Positions 20,436 through 28,930 of a stretch of 64,000 nt of DNA are shown here, piece by piece (within the stretch, counting starts at the first letter, position 1; each line of letters begins with the position of its first letter). The notes below the pieces were generated by a model. The model had not been told where the DNA came from, made no database searches, and saw only the letters and a list, made by a program, of their open reading frames with translations. The stretch lies in NCBI GenBank assembly GCA_964537505.1, contig CAZICK010000005.1:1-64000 (forward strand), in the 5' to 3' direction. Both the position numbers and the translations under genes were made by a program. The stretch comes from DAINBT01 sp036732785 (GTDB taxonomy: Bacteria; Planctomycetota; Phycisphaerae; Sedimentisphaerales; SM23-30).

Positions 20436-21518
20436 ATGTTTTTCTTTTTATTGATAACTCTCCTTGGTTGTGCTGTTCACGCAGACGCGCCGCGAACCAA
20501 TCTTGTTTACTATGGAACAAGTGATGCTTCTGCCGCGGTTGCTTTAGGGGAGGATATGTTTGTAGTAGCCGATGACGAAAACCATGTGTTGAGAATCTAT
20601 AAAACCAATATATCACGACCGATATCTTCCTTCGATTTGACCTCATTCATTGTGGCCGATCCAAACTACCCAGAAGCTGATATTGAAGGAGCAACCATGG
20701 TTGGCGATCGCATCTATTGGATAACTTCTCACGGCAGAAACAAAGACGGCAAAATGCGTCAAAATCGATATTGGTTTTTCGCCACCTCGGTAAAAGTGGT
20801 AAACGACAATGTTATTCTTACTCCCGTTGGCATCCCTTGCAGTACTTTAATCCATGAGATGGTAAAATCGGCAACAACACAACATCTGCAACTTGATAGC
20901 GTAACCAGATTTGATGAAAAGAAACTTAAAAAGAAAGAACGCGAAAGGCTTGCGCCAAAGAAAGAGGGTTTAAACATCGAAGGGCTATGCGCGACTCCTG
21001 ACGGCAAAACACTTTATATAGGATTTCGAAATCCTCAATTTACTGATCGTGTGACTTCCCAAAAAAGAGCGATTATTGTGCCTTTGCATAATCCACAGCA
21101 GGTAATCGAAAAAGGAAAGTCACCAATATTTGGCTTGCCCATCTTGTGGAATTTAGATGGACTCGGGATTAGAAGCATGGAGTATTCGCATTTCCACAAG
21201 TCATATTTTATCATCGCCGGCCAACATAAGGAAGCACAGGATTTTGCGTTATATCGCTGGTCAGGCGAAAAAGAAAAACAACCAATACTGGTAAAAAAAT
21301 TTCCAGCGGACCAAAACAATTTTACTCCAGAAGCACTGATCGTTTTTGAAAAAACCGGCAGGTTACTCGCACTTAGCGATGATGGAAGTATCGTCATTGA
21401 TATATCTGATGCATCTGACTGCTTGAAAGGAAAAATGATCGAGGATGGAAAATGTCTGAATAAACACCTATCTGATCAAAACAAGAAATACTTTAGAGGT
21501 ATGTGGCTGGATATATAA
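20436..21518 (+). CDS. Secreted DUF3616 protein
   Basis: A hydrophobic N-terminus (residues 1-17) contains LLGC, which could be a lipobox although no basic residue precedes it. The body has the DUF3616 pattern: FVVADDENHVLRIY, DIEGATMVGDRIYWITSHGRNKDGK, and later NIEGLCATPDGKTLYIGFRNP, which read as blades of a beta-propeller. It is 360 residues, follows the porin by 26 nt and probably belongs to the same transcript. No catalytic residues are known for the family. Only a weak GAAAGAG precedes the start. Confidence 0.8.
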   Translation: MFFFLLITLLGCAVHADAPRTNLVYYGTSDASAAVALGEDMFVVADDENHVLRIYKTNISRPISSFDLTSFIVADPNYPEADIEGATMVGDRIYWITSHGRNKDGKMRQNRYWFFATSVKVVNDNVILTPVGIPCSTLIHEMVKSATTQHLQLDSVTRFDEKKLKKKERERLAPKKEGLNIEGLCATPDGKTLYIGFRNPQFTDRVTSQKRAIIVPLHNPQQVIEKGKSPIFGLPILWNLDGLGIRSMEYSHFHKSYFIIAGQHKEAQDFALYRWSGEKEKQPILVKKFPADQNNFTPEALIVFEKTGRLLALSDDGSIVIDISDASDCLKGKMIEDGKCLNKHLSDQNKKYFRGMWLDI

Positions 21519-21600
21519 GTTGACTTTCGCAGTTTTTAAAATCCAATTTTCATTCAACATTCTTTCTCCCCTCTAGTGCCTTATGCCTCGTGCTTTCTTC

Positions 21601-22446
21601 CTACACATGCTCCCGTCCGATCAGCGACATCAGTCGTTTTTTCAAGCTCGGATGCGTATTGAACAGGTCAGCCGCATCGCGACCGCTGAACGGCTGGACA
21701 ATAAACATACTTTTTTGACTATCCAGCGGCACCCGCATCGGAATCGCCCGGTTTTGGCTGTGCAGTTTTTCCAGCGCACGGGCCAAATACATCGGATCGC
21801 CTGCCAGTTCCGCCCCGTAACTGTCGGCATTGTATTCACGCTTACGACTAATCGCCATTTGAATCAATAATGCCGCGAACGGCGCCAATATCATCATTGC
21901 CACCGCCGCCAGCGCATTTCCACCCCGCCGATCACTGCCGCCTATTGGCACAAACCACAACATATAACCTAACGCACTAATCGCTCCCGCAATCGTTGCC
22001 GCTATCGACTGAATCAGAATGTCACGATTTTTCACATGAGCCAATTCATGCCCGATCACACCCATCAGCTCATTACGATTAAGCGACCGCATCAGCCCCT
22101 CGGTAACCGCCACCACCGCGTTGTGCGGATTGCGCCCGGTCGCGAACGCGTTAGGCGCCTGCTGCGGACAGATGCACACCCGCGGCATCGGCAGGTTCGC
22201 CTTTTGCGCCAACTCCCGAACCATCTCCAGCAGTTCCGGCGCTTCCTGTTCCGTTACCGGCCTGGCATGCATACTCGCCAACGCAATCTTATCCGAAAAG
22301 AAATACGCTACGATATTCATCCCGCCGCCCAGCACCAGTGCAAAAGCCATACCCCGCTGCCCGAACAAACTGCCCACATAAACAAATACTACCATCAGCA
22401 TCGCCAGCAGCAACATCGTCCTGACATTATTCATAAAACGGAACAT
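21601..22446 (-). CDS. htpX: Membrane zinc metalloprotease HtpX
   Basis: M48B protease that degrades misfolded inner-membrane proteins. Two N-terminal transmembrane helices (about 8-27 and 32-50) precede IGHELAHVKNRD; His133, Glu134 and His137 form the zinc site, with Glu204 in KREYNADSYG as the likely third ligand. Two further membrane segments (about 145-165 and 180-199) follow, the usual HtpX topology. Length of 281 is typical. AAAGGGTG (22452-22459) precedes the ATG. A perfect sigma-70 promoter lies about 105 nt upstream. Membrane protein quality control fits the envelope emphasis of the region. Confidence 0.95.
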   Translation of the reverse strand: MFRFMNNVRTMLLLAMLMVVFVYVGSLFGQRGMAFALVLGGGMNIVAYFFSDKIALASMHARPVTEQEAPELLEMVRELAQKANLPMPRVCICPQQAPNAFATGRNPHNAVVAVTEGLMRSLNRNELMGVIGHELAHVKNRDILIQSIAATIAGAISALGYMLWFVPIGGSDRRGGNALAAVAMMILAPFAALLIQMAISRKREYNADSYGAELAGDPMYLARALEKLHSQNRAIPMRVPLDSQKSMFIVQPFSGRDAADLFNTHPSLKKRLMSLIGREHV

Positions 22447-22557
22447 CTCTACACCCTTTCACTGTACGACACATAAATTCCTGTCTCTCCGCATCAGAAA
22501 CCATCCACTATCAACTACTACTACCCCCGCGTTTGTTCACCACATTATTATATCTAT

Positions 22558-22585
22558 ATTATATCTATTTAACATTATATGTCAA
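22558..22585 (-). promoter_or_regulatory. Consensus sigma-70 promoter of htpX
   Basis: On the minus strand, TTGACA (22585-22580), a 16-nt AT-rich spacer, and TATAAT (22563-22558); both hexamers are perfect. Predicted initiation is near 22551, giving a leader of about 105 nt before the ATG at 22446. Confidence 0.7.
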
Positions 22586-22661
22586 TTCAAAAAACATAGA
22601 AACTATTCCCCGGATTTTCCAGGCGGCCCAATATTCAGCAGTGTTTTTTGATTGTGTGTGG

Positions 22662-24287
22662 TTATTCGCGAATGTCTGTGGCGGACCAGGGGGATTGGGA
22701 ATCCTGGACGGTGGATTCCGGTGGTGGTGCGACCCCGGGGGTGGCGCCGGTGACCGCTGAGGCTGCCGTGGTGTTTTTATATGAAATGATGGACCTGCTG
22801 AACTGTTTTTTTGTGATCTTGATGGGTGATTTGATTAGCTCTGGCATATTGTAGGCGAGTGTAAGGGAATCGTAAAAAGATGGGTTTTGCTGTGGCATTA
22901 CGAATGGTTTGTGTGCGTTGCCATCGGTGTCGAAATAGCTGAAAAACGGCCGAGAGTAGCGGCCATCGATTCGCTTGCTGTTGAATACGATCCAGCGACC
23001 ATTGCTGGAAAAACCGTGCCAGGAATCGTTGCGGTCGCTACTGATGGGTAATTTGCTGTATGAGCCGGACTGAGTATCGAACAGGAACAGGTCGCATTTG
23101 GACTGGTGGATCGGAAAGTCGCTATACTCCGAGACGCTAAGCAAAATGTACCGACCATCGGGCGAGAATCGCGGCTGAGTAATGGAGCCGCCGACTTGCT
23201 TGGCCGTCAGGACTGTTTCGAGTGCCCCCCATTCGTTTGTGTCGATATCATAGCCGATACGCATGAGGTCGCAGAGAACGTAACGAAGGCGTTGTGGAAT
23301 GACCTGGGGTGCGCTGCAAAAATACAGATACCGGCCATCTGGCGAGAACTGTGGAAATGTTTCCAGCCGATTGGGGTCTGTGATCCCGCTGGTGCTGATG
23401 ACACTGTTGGAATCGGCCAGGTAAAGCGCCAGATCAGCGGAGCGATCGAAGACGTCGCGAACCTCAACGGCGGCAGAGTGATACAGCATACAATAGTGGT
23501 TGACGGCAAATGCGATGACAGAGCCACTTGGGTGCCAGGCGGCAAAGCCGCACTTTCCAGAGGTTACCCGGGTTTTGGTATTCACGGCAGAAAGTTGACC
23601 GGAACGTACCGTGAGCATCGGAGTACCATGCTCAAGAGATCGGATCTGCATTAACATGTTGTCGGGATCATTGTTGAGAAAGGAGTGGCAGTGAGCACAG
23701 CCAAACGTATATGTACTATTGTGCAAAACAGGCGATTCGTCAAAGTTGGTCAGGTTACGCTGATACGTACCCATATCACACCATGAAACCGAAAGGCATA
23801 TCTTGCGATAAACCAGGTACGGATCGATTGGAGAATCCGCAATGGTGTTTGTTATGGTCTGGAATCTGGTCCATCTGCCATTGTTATCACCGGTACAGAT
23901 GTCAAAATAGAGCTTACGCCCGAGGTTTTGACGGAGAAGACCCTGCCAGGGTTTGAGTGGAATCTCAAGGCACGGATCTCGACTATAAACGTCGATGGCT
24001 TCAGAACGCTCAGAGGTGATTCTGAGATAGTAGTATGCGGCAGGTTCGTCAACAACGAAACGCAGGGGTGCAATGTTGGGGGGGATGACGATGCCGGTAT
24101 AATCCGGATGGATACGGGCAGTACGATCGGACCGGTCACAATCGTCAATGTTGACGCGGGGGCAATGCAAAAAATAATACAGCAAACCAATCAACAAGCC
24201 GACAACAACAATCGCCGACAAATATACCCAGTGGGTATAATTTCTGGAAGGGCCTATCGTAACGTCTTGTGATTTATGTGTACTCAT
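22662..24287 (-). CDS. TolB-like PD40 beta-propeller protein with CxxCH haem motif
   Basis: A single transmembrane anchor (about 22-41) follows a 21-residue N-terminus encoded by a repeat element (24224-24325). Next comes a beta-rich domain, then CAHCH at 197-201, a c-type haem attachment motif, and PD40 propeller blades (FSPDGRYLYFCS, RFSPDGRYILLSVSE, FSSNGRWIVFNSKR). The combination resembles bacterial TolB-like proteins with an embedded haem site; only one CxxCH is present. It starts by ATGA overlap with the small gene upstream (24284-24287), so translation is coupled. The last ~30 residues (AASAVTGATPGVAPPPES) are low complexity. Likely periplasmic; redox or carbohydrate roles are speculative. 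Confidence 0.75.
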   Translation of the reverse strand: MSTHKSQDVTIGPSRNYTHWVYLSAIVVVGLLIGLLYYFLHCPRVNIDDCDRSDRTARIHPDYTGIVIPPNIAPLRFVVDEPAAYYYLRITSERSEAIDVYSRDPCLEIPLKPWQGLLRQNLGRKLYFDICTGDNNGRWTRFQTITNTIADSPIDPYLVYRKICLSVSWCDMGTYQRNLTNFDESPVLHNSTYTFGCAHCHSFLNNDPDNMLMQIRSLEHGTPMLTVRSGQLSAVNTKTRVTSGKCGFAAWHPSGSVIAFAVNHYCMLYHSAAVEVRDVFDRSADLALYLADSNSVISTSGITDPNRLETFPQFSPDGRYLYFCSAPQVIPQRLRYVLCDLMRIGYDIDTNEWGALETVLTAKQVGGSITQPRFSPDGRYILLSVSEYSDFPIHQSKCDLFLFDTQSGSYSKLPISSDRNDSWHGFSSNGRWIVFNSKRIDGRYSRPFFSYFDTDGNAHKPFVMPQQNPSFYDSLTLAYNMPELIKSPIKITKKQFSRSIISYKNTTAASAVTGATPGVAPPPESTVQDSQSPWSATDIRE

Positions 24288-24325
24288 AACGATTGAGTCT
24301 TCCCGTTTGCATTTTCATTCAGTAT
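24224..24325 (-). repeat. Interspersed ~100-bp repeat, copy A
   Basis: Read on the minus strand it begins ATACTGAATGAAAATG (24325-24310), contains CATAAATCACAAGACGTTAC, and ends in the palindrome ATACCCA-N-TGGGTAT (24238-24224). Copy C (52303-52406) has the same order and spacing. This copy spans the junction between two coupled genes: it encodes the C-terminus of the small protein and the start plus first ~20 codons of the CxxCH protein (HKSQDVTI...THWVY). Confidence 0.7.
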
Positions 24326-24556
24326 TCGCATAGTGCGATTTCGCTTACGCGGCTCTATGTGTCGCACTTTTTCTTGTGTGTTACTTATACGCAATGTCAG
24401 AACAGGGCTTTTTGAGCCAGCACCAATAATTTTATACGTTAGCGGAACATTTATCGAAGTTATGTAAAAATCCATTTTCGCGTAACAGGCCCTGTTGGAT
24501 GGAATTTGGGTTAAAAAAACTGCGAAAGTTAACGCATATAAACCGTACTTTTTCAT
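24284..24556 (-). CDS. Small secreted protein, 90 aa
   Basis: The ATG overlaps the stop of the upstream gene (24553-24556, ATGA) and its own stop overlaps the next ATG, so it is sandwiched by translational coupling. Residues 1-26 form a signal peptide (KKYGLYALTFAVFLTQIP, with ACYA before a probable cleavage site). The mature ~64 residues have a beta-type pattern (DFYITSINVPLTYKIIG, PVLTLRIS), then a basic tail. The final ~16 codons (RILNENANGK) come from the interspersed repeat, so the original C-terminus may have been replaced. No family recognised; periplasmic location inferred. Confidence 0.6.
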   Translation of the reverse strand: MKKYGLYALTFAVFLTQIPSNRACYAKMDFYITSINVPLTYKIIGAGSKSPVLTLRISNTQEKVRHIEPRKRNRTMRILNENANGKTQSL

Positions 24557-26451
24557 TTTTGGTTACCAGGCTGTGCCGAATAAGTGCGATTCCTCGGCAT
24601 GGTGAACATGTAATAATAAAAAGTGTCACCGTATTCTTTCTTCAACCGTTCCATGTCAGTGCCTGCTGCGCCCTTTGAAACCTTCCAATCGGCAAGGAAA
24701 CGACTAAAACGATTACGTATCTGTGGATCGATACTCCGACCAGCCATATCCACTTTGTGACCGGTCGCCTGACATACCAAAATCGCCTCCTGATAATGAC
24801 GAGGGACGTCAGGATAGTCAAAATCGCTAATCTGCGGAAAAACCGCCATGAACACCTCCAAATTGACAGTGTGCAAACAAGAACACATCATATACTCGAA
24901 AGCCATCTGATTGTGAGGGTTACTACGCAATAAGGGAAGCAATATCGCGGCGTCACTTAATGTGTTAGTCGTTACAATGCAATCACGCAATCGCTTAATA
25001 TCAGCGTCGTTCAAAAAAAATGGGTCCGCATCGAGACGCTGTAAACAATCATCAGCCCAACTGCGATATGGCAAATATCCACGAAGACGGCGTAAAAAGG
25101 TCCGGGCGGCATCCGGCTGAAACTTAACAATGTTTATCATCGCCAAACGCTGCAAAAGCCATGGACCATAATCAGTCATTCCCAAGGCCTCGTAAGCGTA
25201 GTTTTCAGACTTGTTGATGTCTCCTAATTCGTAAAGAACATCGCTTAACTTGATGGTTGTCTGCAATAAATTCCATCCTTCGTGCATTCGCCCGGCCGTA
25301 AGGAGCAGCCCAAGAGGGTGCTGAGGATATGAAAACATCTCGTCGGCAAGCTGTCCTGTATGATACAGTGCCCGATTGACCTCAAAACATGTAAATATAT
25401 TGCACGGCCGATCAAAAGCTCTCATCTCACGAGCCTGACATAAAAGCTTAGGCCACATCTTGAAGCGGGCAAAATAATTGATCCGCAAATCTCCTCTGCG
25501 AATACGGTCAACACCAAAAAAAGCCGTGGCAGAAAGCAAAACCAGCAAAATCAACGTTTCCAGAAACCATCGAAAATTGCCACCGCGAACAGCTTTATTC
25601 GCAAGGGGTTTCTTTTTGCCTGTAAATGATCGACAAAAAGCGCAGACCAATCCAACAACGAACAAATAAACGAAAGGACAAACCGCTAAAACCACGCCAA
25701 TCGTATCTACTTTGGAATAACGCCCTGTCAGGCAGACACAAGAATAGACCTCTCTTAAAGTCAGGTAAGGATATAAGATACTCAGCAGGCACGGAGCGAC
25801 ACCAGCCATGATGACGCAACAGATACCGGCAATCCGGCTACGACGAATGATAAACTCAAAAATTATGCACAATAATGCGAAAAGCATATAGGAAGGACTG
25901 GCAGGGACAAAAACAACCGTAAGGAAAAACATGAAAACTATCACTCGAAGAAGCGAATTCGACGGAAACGATAACATATACAAACAAAAAAACAGCATTG
26001 CAATCGTCATAGCCAAAGTGTCAGCCATATAGTGCGTATAATAGTAGTATCGGCCGTACTGCAAAACCATGATCAGTGCCGGAACAAAAGACAGTATGAC
26101 AAACCTCCTGCCAACCATGATCCGGATCATACAACGGAAAGTAACAGTCAATATATAGGCCAGACCGGTTACGATTATCGCTGCCAACCAGCCATAATAA
26201 TAATAATGAGAAAGACATGTAGCCAGGTAATCAACCATCTCACCAGGACGAAACGGACAATCTGCGAACACCCAGGGAACCTTCGATGAATCAAGAAAAC
26301 AAATAATAGGAATCAGACCGTGAGAATAATAAACCAACCTGGCATCAATCCACAACAGCACGAAAAGAAAAAACAAAACGAAAAAAACCACCGTACGGAC
26401 AGACAGCCGAAAAACCTGCCATGATATTGTTCGCTGCTGTGATAAAATCAT
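24553..26451 (-). CDS. DUF6057-like polytopic membrane protein with C-terminal helical repeats
   Basis: About ten hydrophobic segments fill residues 15-330 (FFVLFFLFVLLWIDARLVYY, SHYYYYGWLAAIIVTGLAYI and so on). A soluble part of about 300 residues follows, with TPR-like helices (DINKSENYAYEALGMT, PDAARTFLRRLRGYL). This architecture matches my recollection of DUF6057 proteins, which often sit beside TolB-like proteins. It is first in a three-gene unit with 4-bp overlaps. The start codon lies inside an inverted repeat (26449-26530). Function unknown; an envelope or glycan role is a guess. Confidence 0.65.
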   Translation of the reverse strand: MILSQQRTISWQVFRLSVRTVVFFVLFFLFVLLWIDARLVYYSHGLIPIICFLDSSKVPWVFADCPFRPGEMVDYLATCLSHYYYYGWLAAIIVTGLAYILTVTFRCMIRIMVGRRFVILSFVPALIMVLQYGRYYYYTHYMADTLAMTIAMLFFCLYMLSFPSNSLLRVIVFMFFLTVVFVPASPSYMLFALLCIIFEFIIRRSRIAGICCVIMAGVAPCLLSILYPYLTLREVYSCVCLTGRYSKVDTIGVVLAVCPFVYLFVVGLVCAFCRSFTGKKKPLANKAVRGGNFRWFLETLILLVLLSATAFFGVDRIRRGDLRINYFARFKMWPKLLCQAREMRAFDRPCNIFTCFEVNRALYHTGQLADEMFSYPQHPLGLLLTAGRMHEGWNLLQTTIKLSDVLYELGDINKSENYAYEALGMTDYGPWLLQRLAMINIVKFQPDAARTFLRRLRGYLPYRSWADDCLQRLDADPFFLNDADIKRLRDCIVTTNTLSDAAILLPLLRSNPHNQMAFEYMMCSCLHTVNLEVFMAVFPQISDFDYPDVPRHYQEAILVCQATGHKVDMAGRSIDPQIRNRFSRFLADWKVSKGAAGTDMERLKKEYGDTFYYYMFTMPRNRTYSAQPGNQK

Positions 26452-26530
26452 TTTCGTGTTCCACCGTGTCTTCCATATTTTAGTTTCCTACGGTTGCCGT
26501 AACGGTCAAATCGCTAACACCACGAAAATG
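26449..26530 (-). promoter_or_regulatory. Inverted repeat covering the start codon of the DUF6057-like gene
   Basis: CATTTTCGTG (26449-26458) and CACGAAAATG (26521-26530) are a perfect 10-bp inverted repeat separated by 62 bp. In the minus-strand transcript the second arm ends exactly with the AUG, so pairing would bury the start codon and the spacer just before it. GGTGG upstream is the only Shine-Dalgarno-like sequence. Regulatory function is inferred. Confidence 0.4.
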
Positions 26531-26700
26531 TTAGATATCTTGTAATGTTTCATGGCAGGTCTCTCCGAAAAGATTGTTTATCCCCCATATAAAATGATAC
26601 ACAAACTTGTGCCCGCGATTCACAATCCTTTTGTCGCTGACGCCACAATTCGACATCCTGGCTTACGCGTGACTGGAAAACATCATATCTGTTGGGGCAA

Positions 26701-28752
26701 TTAGCCTTCGTTACTTTCCTTTTTGGCCTTGGCCTTGGCGACAATCTGCTGTACGACGTTCGGCGGCACAGCCTCGTAATGGCTCAGGTCCATGGTGTAA
26801 CTGCCTTGGCCACCGGTGACGCTTTTGAGTTGGGAGTTATATTGCTGAATCTCAGCCAGCGGCACCTGAGCTTTAATCGTAATCATATTGCCAGGCAGTA
26901 CATCCTGCCCCTGGACGCGGCCTCGCCGTCCGGCCAGATCGCCGGCGATGTCACCGACCTTATCGCAAGGTATGGTAACTTCCATATTGACGATCGGCTC
27001 CAACAGAGTAGGACTGCACTGCATAAAGGCCTTGCGGAACACCTCGCGCCCGGCGATCTGAAAGGCTATATCCTTACTGTCAACCGGATGGGTCTTGCCA
27101 TCGACAAGAATGACCTTCACGTCAACAACCGGGAACCCGGCAATAACACCGTCGCTTATGGCCGCCTGACAACCCTTATCGACGCTAGGCCGTAGCGACT
27201 GATCGATAGAACCGCCGAAAATCTTATCGACGAATTCATAGCCTTTGCCAGTCTCGTTCGGTTCCATGTCAATAAAAACGCGTGCAAACTGGCCGGAGCC
27301 GCCAGACTGTTTCTTGTGAGTGTATTCCACATATTTAGCCGAAGATGTGATAGTTTCACGATAAGGAATCTGAGGCGTTTTTGTAATCACTTCTAGGTTG
27401 CGCCGGGACTGCAGACGAGAGAGTATCACTCGCACGTGCAGCTCGCCCAGTCCGGAAACGACCATCTCGTTGGTCTGACGGTCCCGATTAATGGCGAAGG
27501 TTGGATCGGCATCGGTCACTTCATTCAAAACGCCGGATATCTTTGTCTCGTCTCCACGGCTCTTTGGTTCGATCGCCAGCGAATACATCGGAATCGGAAG
27601 AGGAGAAAATTCGATCCGACCGGGTTCTTTGCCAACAAACACCGTATCGCGAATGCTCAGTTCCTCGAGTTTGGCCAGAGTAACGATGTCTCCAGCCTGA
27701 GCTTGGTCCAATTGGTCCAGTTTATCGCCCTGAATCTTACAAATGTGGCCGCAGCGCATACCTTTCTTGCCGCCGGTGGCCTGTAAAGTTGTATCGCTCT
27801 TAATAGTGCCGCTGGCCAATCGAATGGTCGTGTACTTGATGTTACTTTTAGGATCATTGGAAACACGACACACCAGACCTATAAGGTTGCCAGAAGGATC
27901 GGGGTGGATTTCACTCGTAGCTTGCTCATCGCCTTGGCCCGTTACGATTTTCAGTTTTACGCCGTTAACCGGACTGGGACAATATTGGGCTATGAGATCG
28001 AGAAGCTGTTCGACTCCGATCTCATTACGAGCACTGGTAAAAACGATCGGTACCAGCGATTGCGAGATCATAGCTTCGGTAAATACGCTGGCCAGCTTTT
28101 CAGGAGCGATTTTTTCACCGCTGAGATAATTCTCCATGAGTTCCTCGTCAGCCTCGACAATGGTCTCGACGAGATTGGTATGGGCATTGGCTACATCGGT
28201 GAAAGCACCCTCGCCACTGTCGTTATTAATGCAATCGATAACATCACCACCGTCGGCCCAAGACAGGTTGGCACAGCGGCATTCCATTCCGAAGGACTCT
28301 TGAATACTGCTGACCAGCGATTCCAGCTCTTCAGTGCCGGAATCGATTTTATTGACAACGATTATGCATGCCATGCCGCGATCCCGGGCGGCCTGAAAGA
28401 GCTTTCGAGTGTTCATCTGGATGCCGGCCGAGGCGCTGACCACAACCACAGCCGTCTCAGCACCGGGTAAAGCGCTAATCGCCGCTCCGTAAAAATCGGG
28501 ATAACCGGGCGTATCGATAAGGTTGATTTCCTTGCCTTTATGGCTGATATGCGCCAGAGCGGAGTCGATCGAATGACCACGCTGCTTTTCTTCCTCATCA
28601 GCGTCCATAATAGAGCTTTTATCATCAATTCTTCCGAGACGGTTGGTAATCCCGGTTTTGTGCAAAATAGCTTCAGCCAGAGTTGTCTTACCAGCACCGC
28701 TGTGCCCTACTAAAACGATGTTCCGAATGTCATTTATTGTGTAACTTGCCAT
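26701..28752 (-). CDS. Elongation factor G-like GTPase (EF-G2 type)
   Basis: Translational GTPase of the EF-G superfamily. G1 is GHSGAGKT (16-23), G3 DTPG (80-83), G4 NKID (134-137). Domains II-V follow, with domain IV recognisable by GSGQFARVFIDMEP and domain V by PIVNMEVTIPCDKVGDIAGDL (shown in part). Length 683. The P-loop form GHSGAGKT and the start resemble the EF-G-like paralogues (EF-G2) of actinobacteria and others, rather than housekeeping FusA (usually AHIDAGKT). GGAGG lies about 6 nt before the ATG. No ribosomal protein operon is adjacent, which also favours a paralogue. Its role in translocation or ribosome rescue is not certain. Confidence 0.85.
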   Translation of the reverse strand: MASYTINDIRNIVLVGHSGAGKTTLAEAILHKTGITNRLGRIDDKSSIMDADEEEKQRGHSIDSALAHISHKGKEINLIDTPGYPDFYGAAISALPGAETAVVVVSASAGIQMNTRKLFQAARDRGMACIIVVNKIDSGTEELESLVSSIQESFGMECRCANLSWADGGDVIDCINNDSGEGAFTDVANAHTNLVETIVEADEELMENYLSGEKIAPEKLASVFTEAMISQSLVPIVFTSARNEIGVEQLLDLIAQYCPSPVNGVKLKIVTGQGDEQATSEIHPDPSGNLIGLVCRVSNDPKSNIKYTTIRLASGTIKSDTTLQATGGKKGMRCGHICKIQGDKLDQLDQAQAGDIVTLAKLEELSIRDTVFVGKEPGRIEFSPLPIPMYSLAIEPKSRGDETKISGVLNEVTDADPTFAINRDRQTNEMVVSGLGELHVRVILSRLQSRRNLEVITKTPQIPYRETITSSAKYVEYTHKKQSGGSGQFARVFIDMEPNETGKGYEFVDKIFGGSIDQSLRPSVDKGCQAAISDGVIAGFPVVDVKVILVDGKTHPVDSKDIAFQIAGREVFRKAFMQCSPTLLEPIVNMEVTIPCDKVGDIAGDLAGRRGRVQGQDVLPGNMITIKAQVPLAEIQQYNSQLKSVTGGQGSYTMDLSHYEAVPPNVVQQIVAKAKAKKESNEG

Positions 28753-28930
28753 TCAGGCCTCCAAATCTATTCAAATTGTTCCGATTTACAAAACACTACA
28801 ATATAGCAGTTTTGCCAAGCCAGGCAAGAGATTTTTTTTGTTGGTTACAAAATTGCCCGAACGTTAAAATAAGCGGTTTGTCTCAGGAGTGATTGGCTGG
28901 TTTTGATTGACGCGGAGATTGGACTAATCG

